Of a stretch of DNA of 64,000 nt, positions 36,914 to 48,185 are shown one piece after another. This stretch comes from Pelargonium tetragonum (Eukaryota > Streptophyta > Magnoliopsida > Geraniales > Geraniaceae), in NCBI GenBank assembly GCA_036897445.1, contig JAYMTL010000002.1:124001-188000 (forward strand), given 5' to 3'. The notes beneath the pieces are model-generated. The model saw nothing but the letters and a program-made list of their open reading frames with translations. It searched no databases and was not told the DNA's origin. The position numbers and the translations under genes are program-made. Within the stretch, counting starts at the first letter, position 1; each line of letters opens with the position of its first letter.

Positions 36914-36953
36914 CGGGTGGAGAGAGATTCGAACTCCCGGTATTTTGCAATAT
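36914..36953 (-). pseudogene. trnS: 3' fragment of tRNA-Ser, UGA type
   Basis: Minus strand: AATACCGGGAGTTCGAATCT followed by CTCTCCACCCG. The T stem GGGAG/CTCTC pairs over 5 bp with one wobble around TTCGAAT. From memory this differs at only a few positions from the 3' end of plant mitochondrial tRNA-Ser(UGA), including the end of its long variable arm. No matching 5' acceptor (GGGTGGA) or anticodon arm was found, so it is a truncated copy. Confidence 0.5.
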
Positions 36954-37049
36954 GAAAGAAAGAATCCTCCGGGCTTTCTTATAAAGAAAGATTGTTCTTG
37001 AACTATAAAGACAGAATAAAGAAGCTATCCTTTAATTGACTTGGGGTTT

Positions 37050-37071
37050 CTATTACTCGGCTATTACTCGG
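37050..37071 (+). repeat. Tandem duplication of CTATTACTCGG
   Basis: Two perfect adjacent copies of an 11-base unit, probably a recent local duplication. Confidence 0.6.
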
Positions 37072-37327
37072 GTAGAGGTATAGGAAAGTAACTCTTTTAA
37101 GTATATTAGATAGAACGGGAATACCAGAAACACCAACAAAAAGACTTTAAAAAAGACAAATAACTTTAGCTTCAACTTTTTATTCCCTAACTTTTATCTG
37201 GAATCAAGAAACCTAGAATACAAAGTAGAAAATACACAAATAGGGAATTTCCTTCTTTAAATCCCAACGGTATCCTAAACTATTTCTTAAAGAACAAGAC
37301 CCTAAAATCAGTACCTTTCCAAACAGA

Positions 37328-37404
37328 GTGTAATAGGACTCGAACCACGTAAAAAAACAATAGATGTAAAACGTTAGGGGTTAAACTACCTTGGGTAGTG
37401 TCTA
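37328..37404 (-). pseudogene. Degenerate tRNA, Tyr- or Val-like
   Basis: The minus strand reads from GACACTACCC through GGTAGTTTAACCCC (D-arm-like), TTTTACAT (anticodon region) and TTTACGTGGTTCGAGTCC (T-arm-like). The overall order resembles plant mitochondrial tRNA-Tyr, including ACGTNGGTTCGA before the T loop, but the candidate anticodon TAC fits Val. Stem pairing is poor throughout. Confidence 0.35.
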
Positions 37405-37884
37405 CCTGTAACCTACAATACAATTTAGTAGATTCAGGGACCGCATTTAACCTTTAGACAGCTTTTTCAAAGGAATAAGTTTTAAAAAGAAGATTAGAAC
37501 AAGTAAGCAAGTAACATAGAATACAGAGCACAAGTATAACCTTTTATTTTACCTTAGGTGGTCCTATAAGATCGGTTACACTAATAGAATAACACTAGTA
37601 AGAATAGGAAGAAGAAAGAGACTCTTCGAACTGACACATTTGCACACGATTCTTGTCTTGAGGTAAGCGATTGGCTAGTTCGGCTTACATTCAGTCCTCA
37701 TCTTAAAAAGGAACTAATATATTATTGGAAATATTGGAAAGAGAGGCTTCTATACACAGGATAAAAGGACTGATTGTCAGTCTTATAAAAGTGGGCGAGG
37801 CTCTTACAGGAATGTTAGAAAAGCTTTGGCTAATTATTACTAATTCAAAAGTAGTTACGTTATTCGATGGCAGGTTGAATTAAC

Positions 37885-37942
37885 ACTAACCTATTTGAAC
37901 TCACATCTTTCAGGTATCAAACGAAGTGCTCTAACAGGCAGG
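37885..37942 (-). pseudogene. Degenerate tRNA, Ile(GAU)-like
   Basis: The minus strand has CCTGTTAGAGCACTTCG, a good D-arm end and anticodon stem, then TTGATAC (anticodon GAT) and GTGAGTTCAAATAGG as the T arm. GTTAGAGCAC is a standard tRNA D-arm phrase. The 3' side of the anticodon stem (GAAAG) carries one extra base. Acceptor strands are not resolved. Confidence 0.42.
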
Positions 37943-38089
37943 TACATGCTTTAGAAAAGAGTGAGGGCTTTTCCTCTATAGGTTGGGTCAGTTCCTATAG
38001 TCAATCCTTTTGCTAAGGGAGTTTCAGTGCTACTAGGGGTATAGTTGGGAAGGAAGGCAGAGTGTTCTATCTAACTCATTTTTAAGAAA

Positions 38090-38150
38090 GGGATAACTCG
38101 GATTTGAACCTGTGTCCACTACTTCTGAAATTGACTGATGCCTAACTTTT
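38090..38150 (-). pseudogene. trnE: tRNA-Glu(UUC) relic
   Basis: The minus strand contains GTTAGGCATCAGTCAATTTC and, further on, GGACACAGGTTCAAATCC. It aligns in order with tRNA-Glu: GTTAGGACATCG in the D arm, a TTC anticodon in loop AATTTCA, and GACACGGGTTCGATTCC. The anticodon and T stems have lost most pairs, and the acceptor does not pair. The gene order of motifs makes the identity fairly good even though the copy is broken. Confidence 0.5.
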
Positions 38151-38280
38151 CAAAATACTAAGTAATTGTACACTATAAGTCACCTACCAAATGCCTTATA
38201 GAGTACTCGTAGAAAGGGTTGTTTATTTCAAATTCATAAAATTTCAGCGATTTCCTTATCTGCGCTTCGGAATTCAAGCT

Positions 38281-38340
38281 CCCTTCAACTGGATTTGAAC
38301 TCACAGTTTTCAGGATTCTTATCTTCTGGCTTAACAGAGA
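38281..38340 (-). pseudogene. tRNA relic, Phe-like
   Basis: The minus strand has AATCCTGAAAACTGTGAG and TTCAAATCCAG. CTGAAAA would be an anticodon loop with GAA (Phe), and the end resembles the T arm. The 3' strand of the anticodon stem and the variable loop seem deleted. It shares TGTGAGTTCAAAT with the relic at 37885-37942. A 65-codon plus-strand frame overlaps it and is regarded as chance. Confidence 0.35.
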
Positions 38341-38499
38341 AAAGGATGGAGGTAATAGAAGAACTTATTTTAGACGATTTCACTAGAGCAAACTTAAGAA
38401 ATGACTATTTGAAATTAGTAACTGATAAGCGATTCTTTTATATAAGTGATTTAATAAAACGTTTTATTAAATTCCTTCTTCTACAGCCTTAAAAGTGGC

Positions 38500-41400
38500 T
38501 GTTATACTTTGATTTTCTTAGTCATTTAGAAGGAACAAGAGACAAGCTCTTGCCTCGTCTTTTACTTTGTCTATTTATTATCTTTCTTGTTTAGAATGTT
38601 TTTCCCTTGTATTTAAGGTATTCGAGCCCTTGGATTTCGGGCCTTCTTGTGAGTGTAGATTCCTAAGATAACAGATAAGCTAATGGATTTTCTTTCAAAG
38701 GAGTTACAGAAACCTTTGTTTTAGGAAAGTTCCTGTATTCTTAAGATTTTTTAGTTCCTGGATAAGAAGAACTCAATTAAAGAACTGTAACTATTTTAGG
38801 AAAGAGAATGATTAATCTTAAATAAAGTTCCAGTATTTCCAGATAACCAGCTAATTAAGTAACTATTTCCTAATTTCTTTGTTTTAGAGAGTCAGAATTC
38901 TATATCTATAGGAGTTGTTTAGGTATCCTTAGAGGGATTGTCGCTTTAACTAACAATTAACATTGCCTTTGTATTCTGTGTTTGTAAAGAAGGTGTGCTA
39001 ATGACTAGGTAAAGGAGTTGAAAGAGATTCTCTGCTAATGGTACCCTGGATTTATAGGAACAGTTGCACTTTGTCCAGGATTGCAGCTAATGGAGGATTA
39101 GATTAGAATGCTAAAGGAGAGGCTTTACAAAGAATTGTTCTAACCAAAGAGGGTCAAGTAGGCCAAAGCTGTTGCCCGTGTGTTTATTCTTGCTTGAGGG
39201 AAAATAAGTGGAGCTATTCTAAGCGGATAGAAGGCATCTGGTTTAGCTTTGTTTCATTGGAGTCTGTACCTAGTTATTGTATTGAGGGTGCTTCTTTAGA
39301 GAACAGAAGATATTTCCTTTGAGTTGAGAGTGGATTCCCTTTTGAGAATTCCTAGGATTTTTTAGAATAGTCTAGATAGTTTAGGCTATTAATTGTAGCT
39401 AAGGAGATAATTAGTTTCCTTTGGGTTTTGGATTTCTTAGTTTATGTATTGGAGACTAGAAGGATTCCGATCTAATCTAAGCTTATAGACGACGGTGTTG
39501 CTACAGAAACCTTATTACCTTTTGAGGTTAGAGTCTATTTCTAGGATTTCCCTTTGAGTTTAGGAACTTACTTTACTCTCTGAATTGTATTCTTGAGAAT
39601 TCTTAGTATTCCTTAACTTGAGTTTATGATAGATACAGCTTATGAGCTTAGACTCTTTTGTCTGATAGAAGGTGTTGCTAAGCTAAAGGAGATAAAAGGT
39701 TCTAAATGGAATCTACGGGAAAACCAAGTCTAATGGATATAATGGATATAGGAAACCAAATTCCTGGGATTGCAGTGTTCTAATAGAGGCATCTCTGTTT
39801 GGGCAGCAAGGATACATTTTTTGTATTCCTGGTATTTTTATTGGGAATTCGATACCACCGATAGAGACTTAGAGGATCTTAATCATGACAGATTAGTTCT
39901 TTTGTTCAGTTGTTAGTTAATGGTAATGGAAACCTTTGTATTCGCATGAGGGAAGTCCAAAACACTCTCTATCTTATCTAACTTATCTAAACTCTTTAGT
40001 CTTCTTTGACTGAATTAATTGTAGCTTTGTTGGCTAAAGAAGAACAGATTGGCTTTTGTTTCTGTGTTAATGTAAGCTGACATTGATTGATGGTAGAAAC
40101 CAGATTCTCTTCTTTGTTGAGTATAGTCCTAAGAATTTCTTGTTCTTGATAGTTTAGAAAAGTCATACTCTTAAAAGGAAATTCCTGTTTTAATGGAGCT
40201 CTTGTTCTATCATAGCAGTTTTAGCTCTTACTAAGTCTAATTAAGTAACTGTAACTATAGGATCCTTACTTAAGGTGTATTCAACCGAAGAATTTTTTGG
40301 AAACTATTCACAACACGGGCCATCACAGTGACCTGTCAGCTGTATCTGTCCTCCCTTGGAATTATAGGCTCTCTCAGATATTCATGTTCCTTTAGAGGAT
40401 TTGTGTAGCTAATGGAAAGCCTGCCCTTCGATTGGTTAGGAAAGTTAGCCTCGGGAAGAACACTTGCGGTCTTGGTAAGTGCTTTCCTGGTAGCTTTAGC
40501 TTTAACAAACTACTAGAATATTTTATTGGGAGAATGTAAATCCCCTTTCCTTGATAGATAGATTTTCTATGTTTCAAGGTTTCCTAACGAGATTTATAGT
40601 ACAACGGACTTTCTTGGTCTTTAGTATAGGTAAGAGATTCTAAGGAAAGGGTTTTCAAGTCTTAAATCTTAAATGTAGTGTAAAAAATCCAATTATGGTG
40701 GTTTCATTGCTTTATGGTATCTTTTGAGAGTATCCGGGCACTGTAAATAACCCTGTGGATGATTGTTAAAGGTTTTCTTTCCAGTTTTAGTGGAATATTG
40801 GAATGAGGAATTTTAGTAATTATAAAACAGAGTTCAAGTCTCAAAGTCTCTTTGGTTAGTGCTTTCCAGTACAAAGGGAAGCTTCTTAACGGGCTGGTTC
40901 TGTTGGTATCAGTCTTTTGGTTTAAAGGCATTCCAATAAAATCGGTAATAGTTTGCCTATTCATTAACCGATAGTGATAAGAGCAAAAGCACAGGTGTCA
41001 TTATCCTTAAAGAGTTACTTCTTTGTTAGTACTTTTCCTCTGTAGCCAAGTATTAATCATCTAAAACTCTCTAGAAAGCCTCGTTAATAGATAGTTTCTA
41101 ATAAGTCGGCATTCTTCTATTTACTTCTGTGCTTTAAGGTTTCCTTCTTATGATGTGATGGAATTGAGTCTAGCTAAGGAGTTAATGGTAGCTCTTGGGT
41201 TTGTAAGCAAGGTACGAGTCTTCTATCAGTTTCGTTGGTAAAGATGTTAAAGACATAAACCAGGGAATCCTTTGTATTAGTATTCCTTTGTAGCTAAAGG
41301 AGTTCACTGTCTTCTTGTAGCTCTTAGTCTTTGTCATGAGGTAATGTAATTAAAGAAGGTGTAAAGGAGGACCGCTAAAGTTATCCTGTTATGTGTTCTA

Positions 41401-44400
41401 ATGGAATATAAACCAAGTGCTTAACTGATTTGCTTAACGGAATTATAGTCTAAGATCTAAGATGTCGGGATACAGAGCCAAAGCAAGTCTAAAGGAAAGT
41501 TAGGAACTGAGGGACTATTTGAAGGACTTATAGAATTTCCTGTTCTAGTTAGTATTGTACTAATTGAAATCCTTATAACCCAACGCAACTAATAATCCAC
41601 CTGTTCTTGTCAGTAACCTGCTACTGAGCCTGCTAATGCCTGTGGAGGAAAGCAAGCCTAAGCCTGTAAAGACAGAAACTCCTCTTGGTTTTGTATTGCA
41701 AGGTACTGATTCTATTTCTTTAGAATTGCTAACAGATAGTAAATCTCTATAATCATGTCTAAGCTGATAAGCTAGTAAACTGGTAAAGGCTTGTAGGTAA
41801 TGGAAACTCTAGCTAATGTAGCTTTAGTATATTCCTTTGTTGCTTTAGTTGTAGCTAACAGAAAGATATAGGTTGTAGCTAATCTCTTGTTGCTGATGGA
41901 ACCCTGGATTTGCTTTGTTGGCGTTGTTAGGATGGGACTTGCAGTAGAGAACTGAATTCTATTTCTTTGAGAGTTTCCTTACCTTAAAGATACCGATCTA
42001 TCTAGTTTAGCAGGTGTTGCAGTTATAATTTATTCAGGCAAGGAACTCTTTTTAGAGAGTAGATGCCCTTTTGAGTTGAGAGTGGAGTCCTAAATACCTA
42101 TTCAACAAGTAAGGGATTTTCCTTAACCAAGTATAGACTTTCCAAAGGTTCCTTCTGTGTCGGCTAGTTGTTAGCAAGAATTCCCTAAGATAGACTTTCC
42201 CAGTTAAGGATTTTCCCTATTTCCTTGAGGGATTCACTCTTTAGTATTCTCCAGTATAGGGTTTCCTTAGCCTTTGAGAGCTTTGACAGGGATTTGCTTA
42301 CCGTTTACCTTGTATTTAGCTTCGGATTGACAGGTTATTTACCTCGGTATTTAGTACTAGGTATTTGGCAAGGGATTTCTCATGTTAGCAATCCATCTGT
42401 GTCAGCTAGGAAAACGACTCTTAGACTATTGACTGAGGCACTTCCCGAGAGCTGAAGAAAGGTAATCTCATATGTCTCATAGTCCCAGAAAAGGCACTCA
42501 AAACTCAAGGCATTTAAACCACCAAATCGAAGTTTTTTATCCTCTCCTGTAAAACAGTCAAAATCCAAAAGCTAATATAAGAGAGTGAAAAATCGATACT
42601 GAAAAGTTTAACAGGATTCTTTTCATAAAACTTTAGGAAGATGTTGGTATTCTGTTTCAGGTTTTGCTTTAGGGATTCTTTCACGACGGTACCATCCTAT
42701 TTTGTGGGTGCGTTCCAGTCTCTCTAGCAAAGGGAAGTTAATTAACAACAGGCAGGCTTTTCCTGTTTGGTTTAAAGGATGCAAGAGATAAAGAAATTCG
42801 GTAATAGTTGTAGTTGTCTCGGATATTCCTTTTCGTTTTTTGAGTATCCAGATAGAGATAAAAAGAATCTGTAAACTTCAACATTTCCTAACCAGGACTT
42901 TGTATTCTTGGTAAAGTAAAGGGATTCCCTTGTTGAGTTGAGAGTACATTCTAAGAGTTCCTGATAAATAAGAAGGTAACTATTTAGTTTAGGAAAAGAG
43001 AATTCTGAATCTTAAACCGGATAAGTAGTAACTAAAAGTGCTTTCCCTTAGACCGGATATTCCTATTCCCCTTAAGATCTTGTAGCCTTAATTGTACTTT
43101 GTCTCCTAGGATAAACTAACATATTTAGAGGTTCAGAAAGAACTTAAAATTCTTGTCAGCTAAAGGAGTTCAAGATTCTATATCTTTTACTGTAATGAAT
43201 CTCACTTTCATGTCTAAGTGGATAAGCACTAAAGGAATAAACATTATCCGATTCTCTAACAGATTCATTCCTAACTAGAAATAAAGTCTTCCATCTTTGT
43301 TAAAGGAGTTTAATACATAAACCGGATTCTATTACCTTTTGACCTTTGAGAGTAGATATTCATACCTATCTATGTATTTTATATACTAGAACAGAGAATT
43401 GTAGTCTTACCTTAGTTCTTGTCATGAGGGAAAGCTCTCCTTTGTAAGTGGAGTAGGGTATAGTTCAATTTCCTTGAGTACTGAACTTGGGAGAGCTATT
43501 TGTAATGGTATAGCAGGTCTAGATAACTGACAGAATCTATCTTCTATTTTTGGAGAAACTAATACTTATTCTCTAAATTGTATTCATGTCTTTTGTGAGA
43601 TTCCTAAATTAGAGTTTTACTGGAGTTTATGAAGTAGTAAAACCTTCTTTAGTTTAAAGCCGATATTCCTTACCTTAGAGTGCTTTGACGATCGATCTAT
43701 GTGTATAGCTGTGCTGCTAAAGCTTAAATGTATTCTATGCAGTCCTTGTACTTGGTACTTGTCAAGTGTTAATCAATGGGGTTGATGTTGCTAAAGCTAA
43801 GCAAAACTAAAGGAGATCACTGAAAAGAGTAAAGACTTAAATGAGTACCTGTTTATTAGGAAGCATTACCTATTTACATTTACTTTGTAAGTGAGTTTAT
43901 ATCTTGATGCTAGAAAGCGGGATTCCGAGCCATCAGTTTAGCCGGTGCTGCTAAAGGTGTTTAAGACCACATAAACCATATTTCCAGGGATTGTTGGTGC
44001 AGCTAAAGGAGGGCAGTCCAAAGTAGTAGCAGCTGTCGAAGTCAAGTTGGCCAAACCTAAACTTAAGGAATGCTAGCTAGGAGAAGCATGTCCGCCAGTG
44101 AGATTCTATTGTATTCCTAGGAGAAACTAGATCTAGATTCACTTTCTCTAAATAGTATGATAGTAGCTCTTGGGATTGCTGCTCTATATTGACGGTGTAG
44201 CTCTGGGTTTTGTAAGTAGATAAAGCGAGGAGATAATCCTATTATATTAGTATTCGAGTTTAGAGGACTCTCTTAATCTGGTAATCGGGATTGAACCTCT
44301 GTATAATCATGGTTGGGAGCTCTATTTGCCGAGCTATTTCTGAAGCTAGTAGGTAAAGCTAGGGAGAGTGGATAACAGAATAAATAGATACTAGATCGAT

Positions 44401-46520
44401 ACAATTTGAATCCACTTCTATTCCTGAGAGTACATTCCTAAAGTTCTACTGGAACAGGTGTTTATGCAAGGAGTTCCTACTTTGTAGTAAAGCTTTCTAT
44501 TTCCTTTGTTTTAGTATATACCCTAGAGAATTCCTGAAGTCAATTTGTCTTCTTTGTTGTAGTTGTTGTAGCTAGTTGATTCTATTCTTTGGTTGTAGCA
44601 AGGCAAGTTTATCTTGTGCTAGAATGTGATTCCGATCTAGATAGAAAGTACAGGATAACATAAACTTATTTCTTTTGTTTCTGAGATTCCTAACTCTAAA
44701 TCCAAGTTTCTTAGCATGTGTAGCTCTTTCTTCTTGAGGGAAAGTTTAGATTCTATTGTACTTGACATTCCTACCTAAATTTCTTATCCGAATTCCTATA
44801 AGTTTGGTTTTGATGGAGAAATTCCTTCTTTAGTTTTAAAGCAGATAATCCTAAGTCTTAATGGAAAGTAGTGAAGCAGTATAGACTCTAAGCTCTAAGG
44901 AGGAGAACAAAGATAATTGGGTAAACCAGTAAAGAGGATAAACCTGATTATCTTGTTGCTAATTGAACTTGAACTAGTTATCACCATCCAAAGAGGAAAT
45001 CCTCTATCTATATAGTGGAGGGTACTTTCCGATCTAATAGCCTAATAGCAAGGAGTAGTGTATAGCAGATAATAGAGAATTTCTTCTATTTTTTAAGACT
45101 CATAATTCTATATCTTAAGGAAGTGTAGTTCCAGTAAAGGATATACTATTTTAGGAAAGGAGTTTAGCTCCGAATTTTATTCTTGTATTAGTTCCCTCTG
45201 TGTAGGCCTAAAGGAGGTAGTCTTCCTTAGATATTTAGAGGTAAGTTTATCTTGGCTTTGACAGTTCTAATTCAATTTCTCGTTCTTAACATTCGTAAAT
45301 GAGATTACTGGAGTTTATGAATTCCTGGTTTGGATATACAGATTTCTATTTGTAAGGAGTAGCTAAAGGTGTATGAAACTTGTCCATTTCCGGGAAAGTC
45401 TTTTGTAAACAATTTCCTGAACCGGTATACAAAATGTTCCTTCTTATTAGTCCGGTCTGTCTAGCCCGAGTTTGCTACAGCTTAACAAGGAAAACTTCTC
45501 TCTTTCCTAACATGTCCACATCTGAACTACAATCTCTTAGCTTGTAAGAACTTTCAGCTAATGTCCTTTACATTTGAGAGGAATTCATTCTTCTTGCTTT
45601 GGAATCCGGTAATTGTTCTTGTCTTTCAAGGTACGAAGTTCTTAGAGAGCTTTCTTCTGGTCTATCTGCAGAAGGAGATGTTGCTAATTCGTTTCGTTCT
45701 TGATATTCCTATTCTACAGGAGTTTATGAAGGTGTAATTCCATCTTTATCTTTGTTGTAAAGCAGCGGATAATCCTAATTTGTATTAGTAATTTCATTAC
45801 CTCACTCTTTGGGGATAGCTGGAAAAGGAGGGCTTTACTTCTGTAAACTTCTAAATCCTACGAGTTTTATTGTACTTATTTATTCATTCTGGAGCTTGAC
45901 TGTACCAATTGCTTTGTTCATTGCAGGAACCATCTTCTATTTCCTAAGGAGTTTTAGAGTTATAATGGAAACAAGTCTCTTTTGGAAAACGATGATCTAA
46001 AGCTAGATGGAAACTTGAGGCACTTTTCGGGCAAGTTGTACTAATTCTGGGTTTGTCAAGGCCACGCTATGCTGCTATAGAATTGCTTCTAAGCGAAATG
46101 AGTTCCTGTTTATTTAGAATAAGTAAATGTATTCTGTATTTGTATTCAGGGTTTTGTTGTTTTGTTAAGGCCCAGCTATTCAGATCCCTTCCTTGGAGCT
46201 CTTGTTATAGTGGATTTTCCTTACTTTGACGAAGGGATTTTATCTTCCATTTTCTAGAAGTTAGGATATACAGAATTCTAGTCTAATGAATGCTAGTGTA
46301 AACTCTACTTGCTTGCAGGCCAAAGCAGTTGCCGGCGTTGCTATTTCTGAAAAGGAAGTCTTTCAAGGTACGAATTAGTTTCCTTACGAGAGCTTGATAC
46401 CGATTAAGTTAAGTATTAAAGTGTATTGACAGCTAAAGGATAACATACAGTTCTTGTGTTTTCTTAAGGTTATGATAGCATCGGTTATCTTTATAAAGGC
46501 TCTAAATCAATTATAAAAAA
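38500..46520. repeat. 8 kb block of diverged, interspersed repeats with G+T skew
   Basis: The same phrases recur throughout in altered order. GAGTTGAGAGT is at 39321, 42073 and 42935. TATTACCTTTTGA is at 39513 and 43330. A phrase ending CCCTGGATTT is at 39033 and 41891. GAGTTTATGAA is near 43624, 45311 and 45719. TTCTATATCT is near 38898, 43176 and 45106. GGCCAAAGCWGTTGCC is at 39161 and 46318. GTTGCTAARGCTAA is near 39674 and 43787, and several copies of TTCTTG followed by ATGAGGGAA occur. G exceeds C and T exceeds A on the plus strand; one hand-counted line (39241-39300) has G15, C7, T28, A10. Stops occur in all frames. It looks like an old, scrambled repeat array. It contains one exact copy of the dispersed 15-mer (41339-41353) and a tandem TAATGGATA pair (39731-39748). 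Confidence 0.55.
41339..41353 (+). repeat. Dispersed 15-mer AGGTAATGTAATTAA inside the repeat block
   Basis: An exact copy, directly after GTCATG. It replaces the usual GAGGGAA that follows CATGAGG-type phrases elsewhere in the block, which links the 15-mer to the block's own repeat vocabulary. Confidence 0.6.
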
Positions 46521-46576
46521 TCAGGAGCCCATGTCCAGAAAATCAAGGAACTAAAACAATAGGGGAGCTTATTCCG

Positions 46577-46598
46577 TGCGTAGATTCGAATCCTGGCT
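46577..46598 (+). pseudogene. Lone T-arm-like fragment
   Basis: GCGTAGATTCGAATCCTGGC resembles a tRNA T arm with one or two mismatched pairs. No other tRNA arm was recognised upstream. It lies just beyond the right edge of the repeat block. Confidence 0.22.
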
Positions 46599-47471
46599 AA
46601 AAAAGAAAAGAGGAGCTCCTAAGAGGTATTATAATTAATAAGGGTATATTTAATCTTAATAGAACCTAGGAAGCAAAGATTCTTTTAAAATAAAGCATTT
46701 AATTAAGCAGCTTTTTGCAATTAAGAGCAAAAGCTTGATTTTTATATTTCTCAGCAGGGGCCTTTTATTATTTAACAATCTTATTATAGTATAGCTTCTT
46801 TTTTTTATTTACTAAGCTCAAGGGTAAATTATAAATAAGATTTAAAAAGCAATATGGCTCTTATTTTCGAGTCTCCTAACTTTGAATCTCTTTAGCTTAC
46901 GAGTATCTATAAGGGGGCTCGTAGTTCCCTTTAATTAATTTCACTTAAATTTAATATTATAATATAAATCTGCTGGGAACTAGACCAAGGGGGCGTTCTA
47001 GTCATTTAAACCGCAAAGTAAATAATAAAATAAAGCAGAAAAAGATGTAAAAAAACTCAAAGCTAGACATAACCCACGGGGTTTCGGACTCTTTAACAGG
47101 TATAGCTTTATTATTTAGCATAGGCAATGTTAACCCTCAATTAGGATAGGAGCACTCAGTCTTACATAACAAGCTAACAGAAAATTTAAGGACTGGGTAA
47201 GTTTCTTATGGAATATCCTTGCTTTAGCCACTATCTTAGTTTTTCCAATAATATAAATAGAAAAAAGGTCTCCCCCGGATAATAATTTCAAAAGAGCTTC
47301 CTTTTACGCCTAAATAAGGAATAATAGAAAAGACTCCCCAAAATCGAGTAAGAAGTTGCCTAATAAACTAGGTAATTACATAAAAAGTTCGAATTTAGTG
47401 ACTCTTTTTTTTCCTTAAAGAGCGAAATGAAACTTAGAAATTTGAGACTATAAATAAACCCTTGCCCAACC
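46599..47471. other. Very AT-rich non-coding stretch
   Basis: Base composition falls sharply after the repeat block. No gene or structure is recognised. Confidence 0.5.
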
Positions 47472-47548
47472 AAGTAGTACTCTCTAAACTTTTTTTATAA
47501 CTAAAGAACTTAATATAACGTAGGTTGGTTCAAATCCAGTACTACTTA
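47472..47548 (+). pseudogene. tRNA-like structure with perfect acceptor and good T arm but no normal core
   Basis: The acceptor strands AAGTAGT (47472-47478) and ACTACTT (47541-47547) pair perfectly over 7 bp, with A as the discriminator. The T arm is GTTGG-TTCAAAT-CCAGT, with three Watson-Crick pairs and two wobbles. Total length is 77 bases, normal for a tRNA. The 45 bases between are extremely AT-rich and form no convincing D or anticodon arm, so no anticodon is called. The ends are loosely like plastid tRNA-Met. It may be a decayed tRNA, or a tRNA-like processing signal (t-element) in which only the top half is kept. Confidence 0.45.
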
Positions 47549-48138
47549 GCTTTAATGCTTTCGTTTTTTTTTAGTTTATCTTTATAAAGCGGAATTCCTT
47601 AACAAAAATTCCCCAGGGTTCTTACATTGTATGAGGATATATCAGAATATAACCTTTTAAGATTAAGAGAATGAAAATCGAAGCGCTGTGTAAAGCTTAG
47701 TTATGATCAGGGACTCCCTAGAAGAGCAGCTCTTCGCCCCGAATGCTTATTTCTAATTTCTAATAAAGAGCAACTCTTTAATTAAAAAAATTTGCTAGTT
47801 TCACAATCCCTGAAATCAAATAGAGTTTTTTAGGACTAACAAAGGATTCCTAAACTTTCTAGTTTTGTCGTTTCTCTTTTTGTTTTTACAACCTCCCTTG
47901 AGAGCTTAATTAAAGTTCTATACCTTGTTTGGTTCCATTTAAAGCCTTTAATTCGTACGATTAAATGAACTCTAAGTCTAAGTATAATATCCGGGATCCC
48001 TAATTCTAGAAGTAAAGTATGCCTTATTTTATTGCAACTATTAAGGTAAGGTGGGTTGTAAAACAAGATTTCATAAAGAAGTTAGGAGTAAAGAATCTTG
48101 AATATTTTGATTTAAGAAATGAGATCAAGTATTTTAAA
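47549..48138. other. Non-coding stretch
   Basis: Nothing is recognised. A 76-codon minus-strand frame (47836-48066) encodes no known motif. Confidence 0.5.
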
Positions 48139-48185
48139 CCTAATAAATAAAGTCAAAGTAGCCTTGGGTTCGAACCAATATTAGG
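48139..48185 (+). pseudogene. Acceptor plus T-arm minihelix, 47 bases
   Basis: CCTAATA (48139-48145) pairs perfectly with TATTAGG (48179-48185). Directly inside the 3' strand lies TTGG-GTTCGAA-CCAA, a perfect 4-bp T arm abutting the acceptor with no gap, as in a tRNA top half. Only 18 bases separate the 5' acceptor strand from the T stem, so there is no room for D and anticodon arms. It looks like a tRNA reduced to its top half. The T arm shares a 15-mer with 28609-28623. Confidence 0.4.

Noticed and set aside
38703-39790. Idea that the repeat block is coding with reassigned stops
   Set aside because: One frame read through this part has TAA, TAG and TGA all at roughly one per ten to fifteen codons, with no bias to a single stop. 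Reassigning one stop would not open it.
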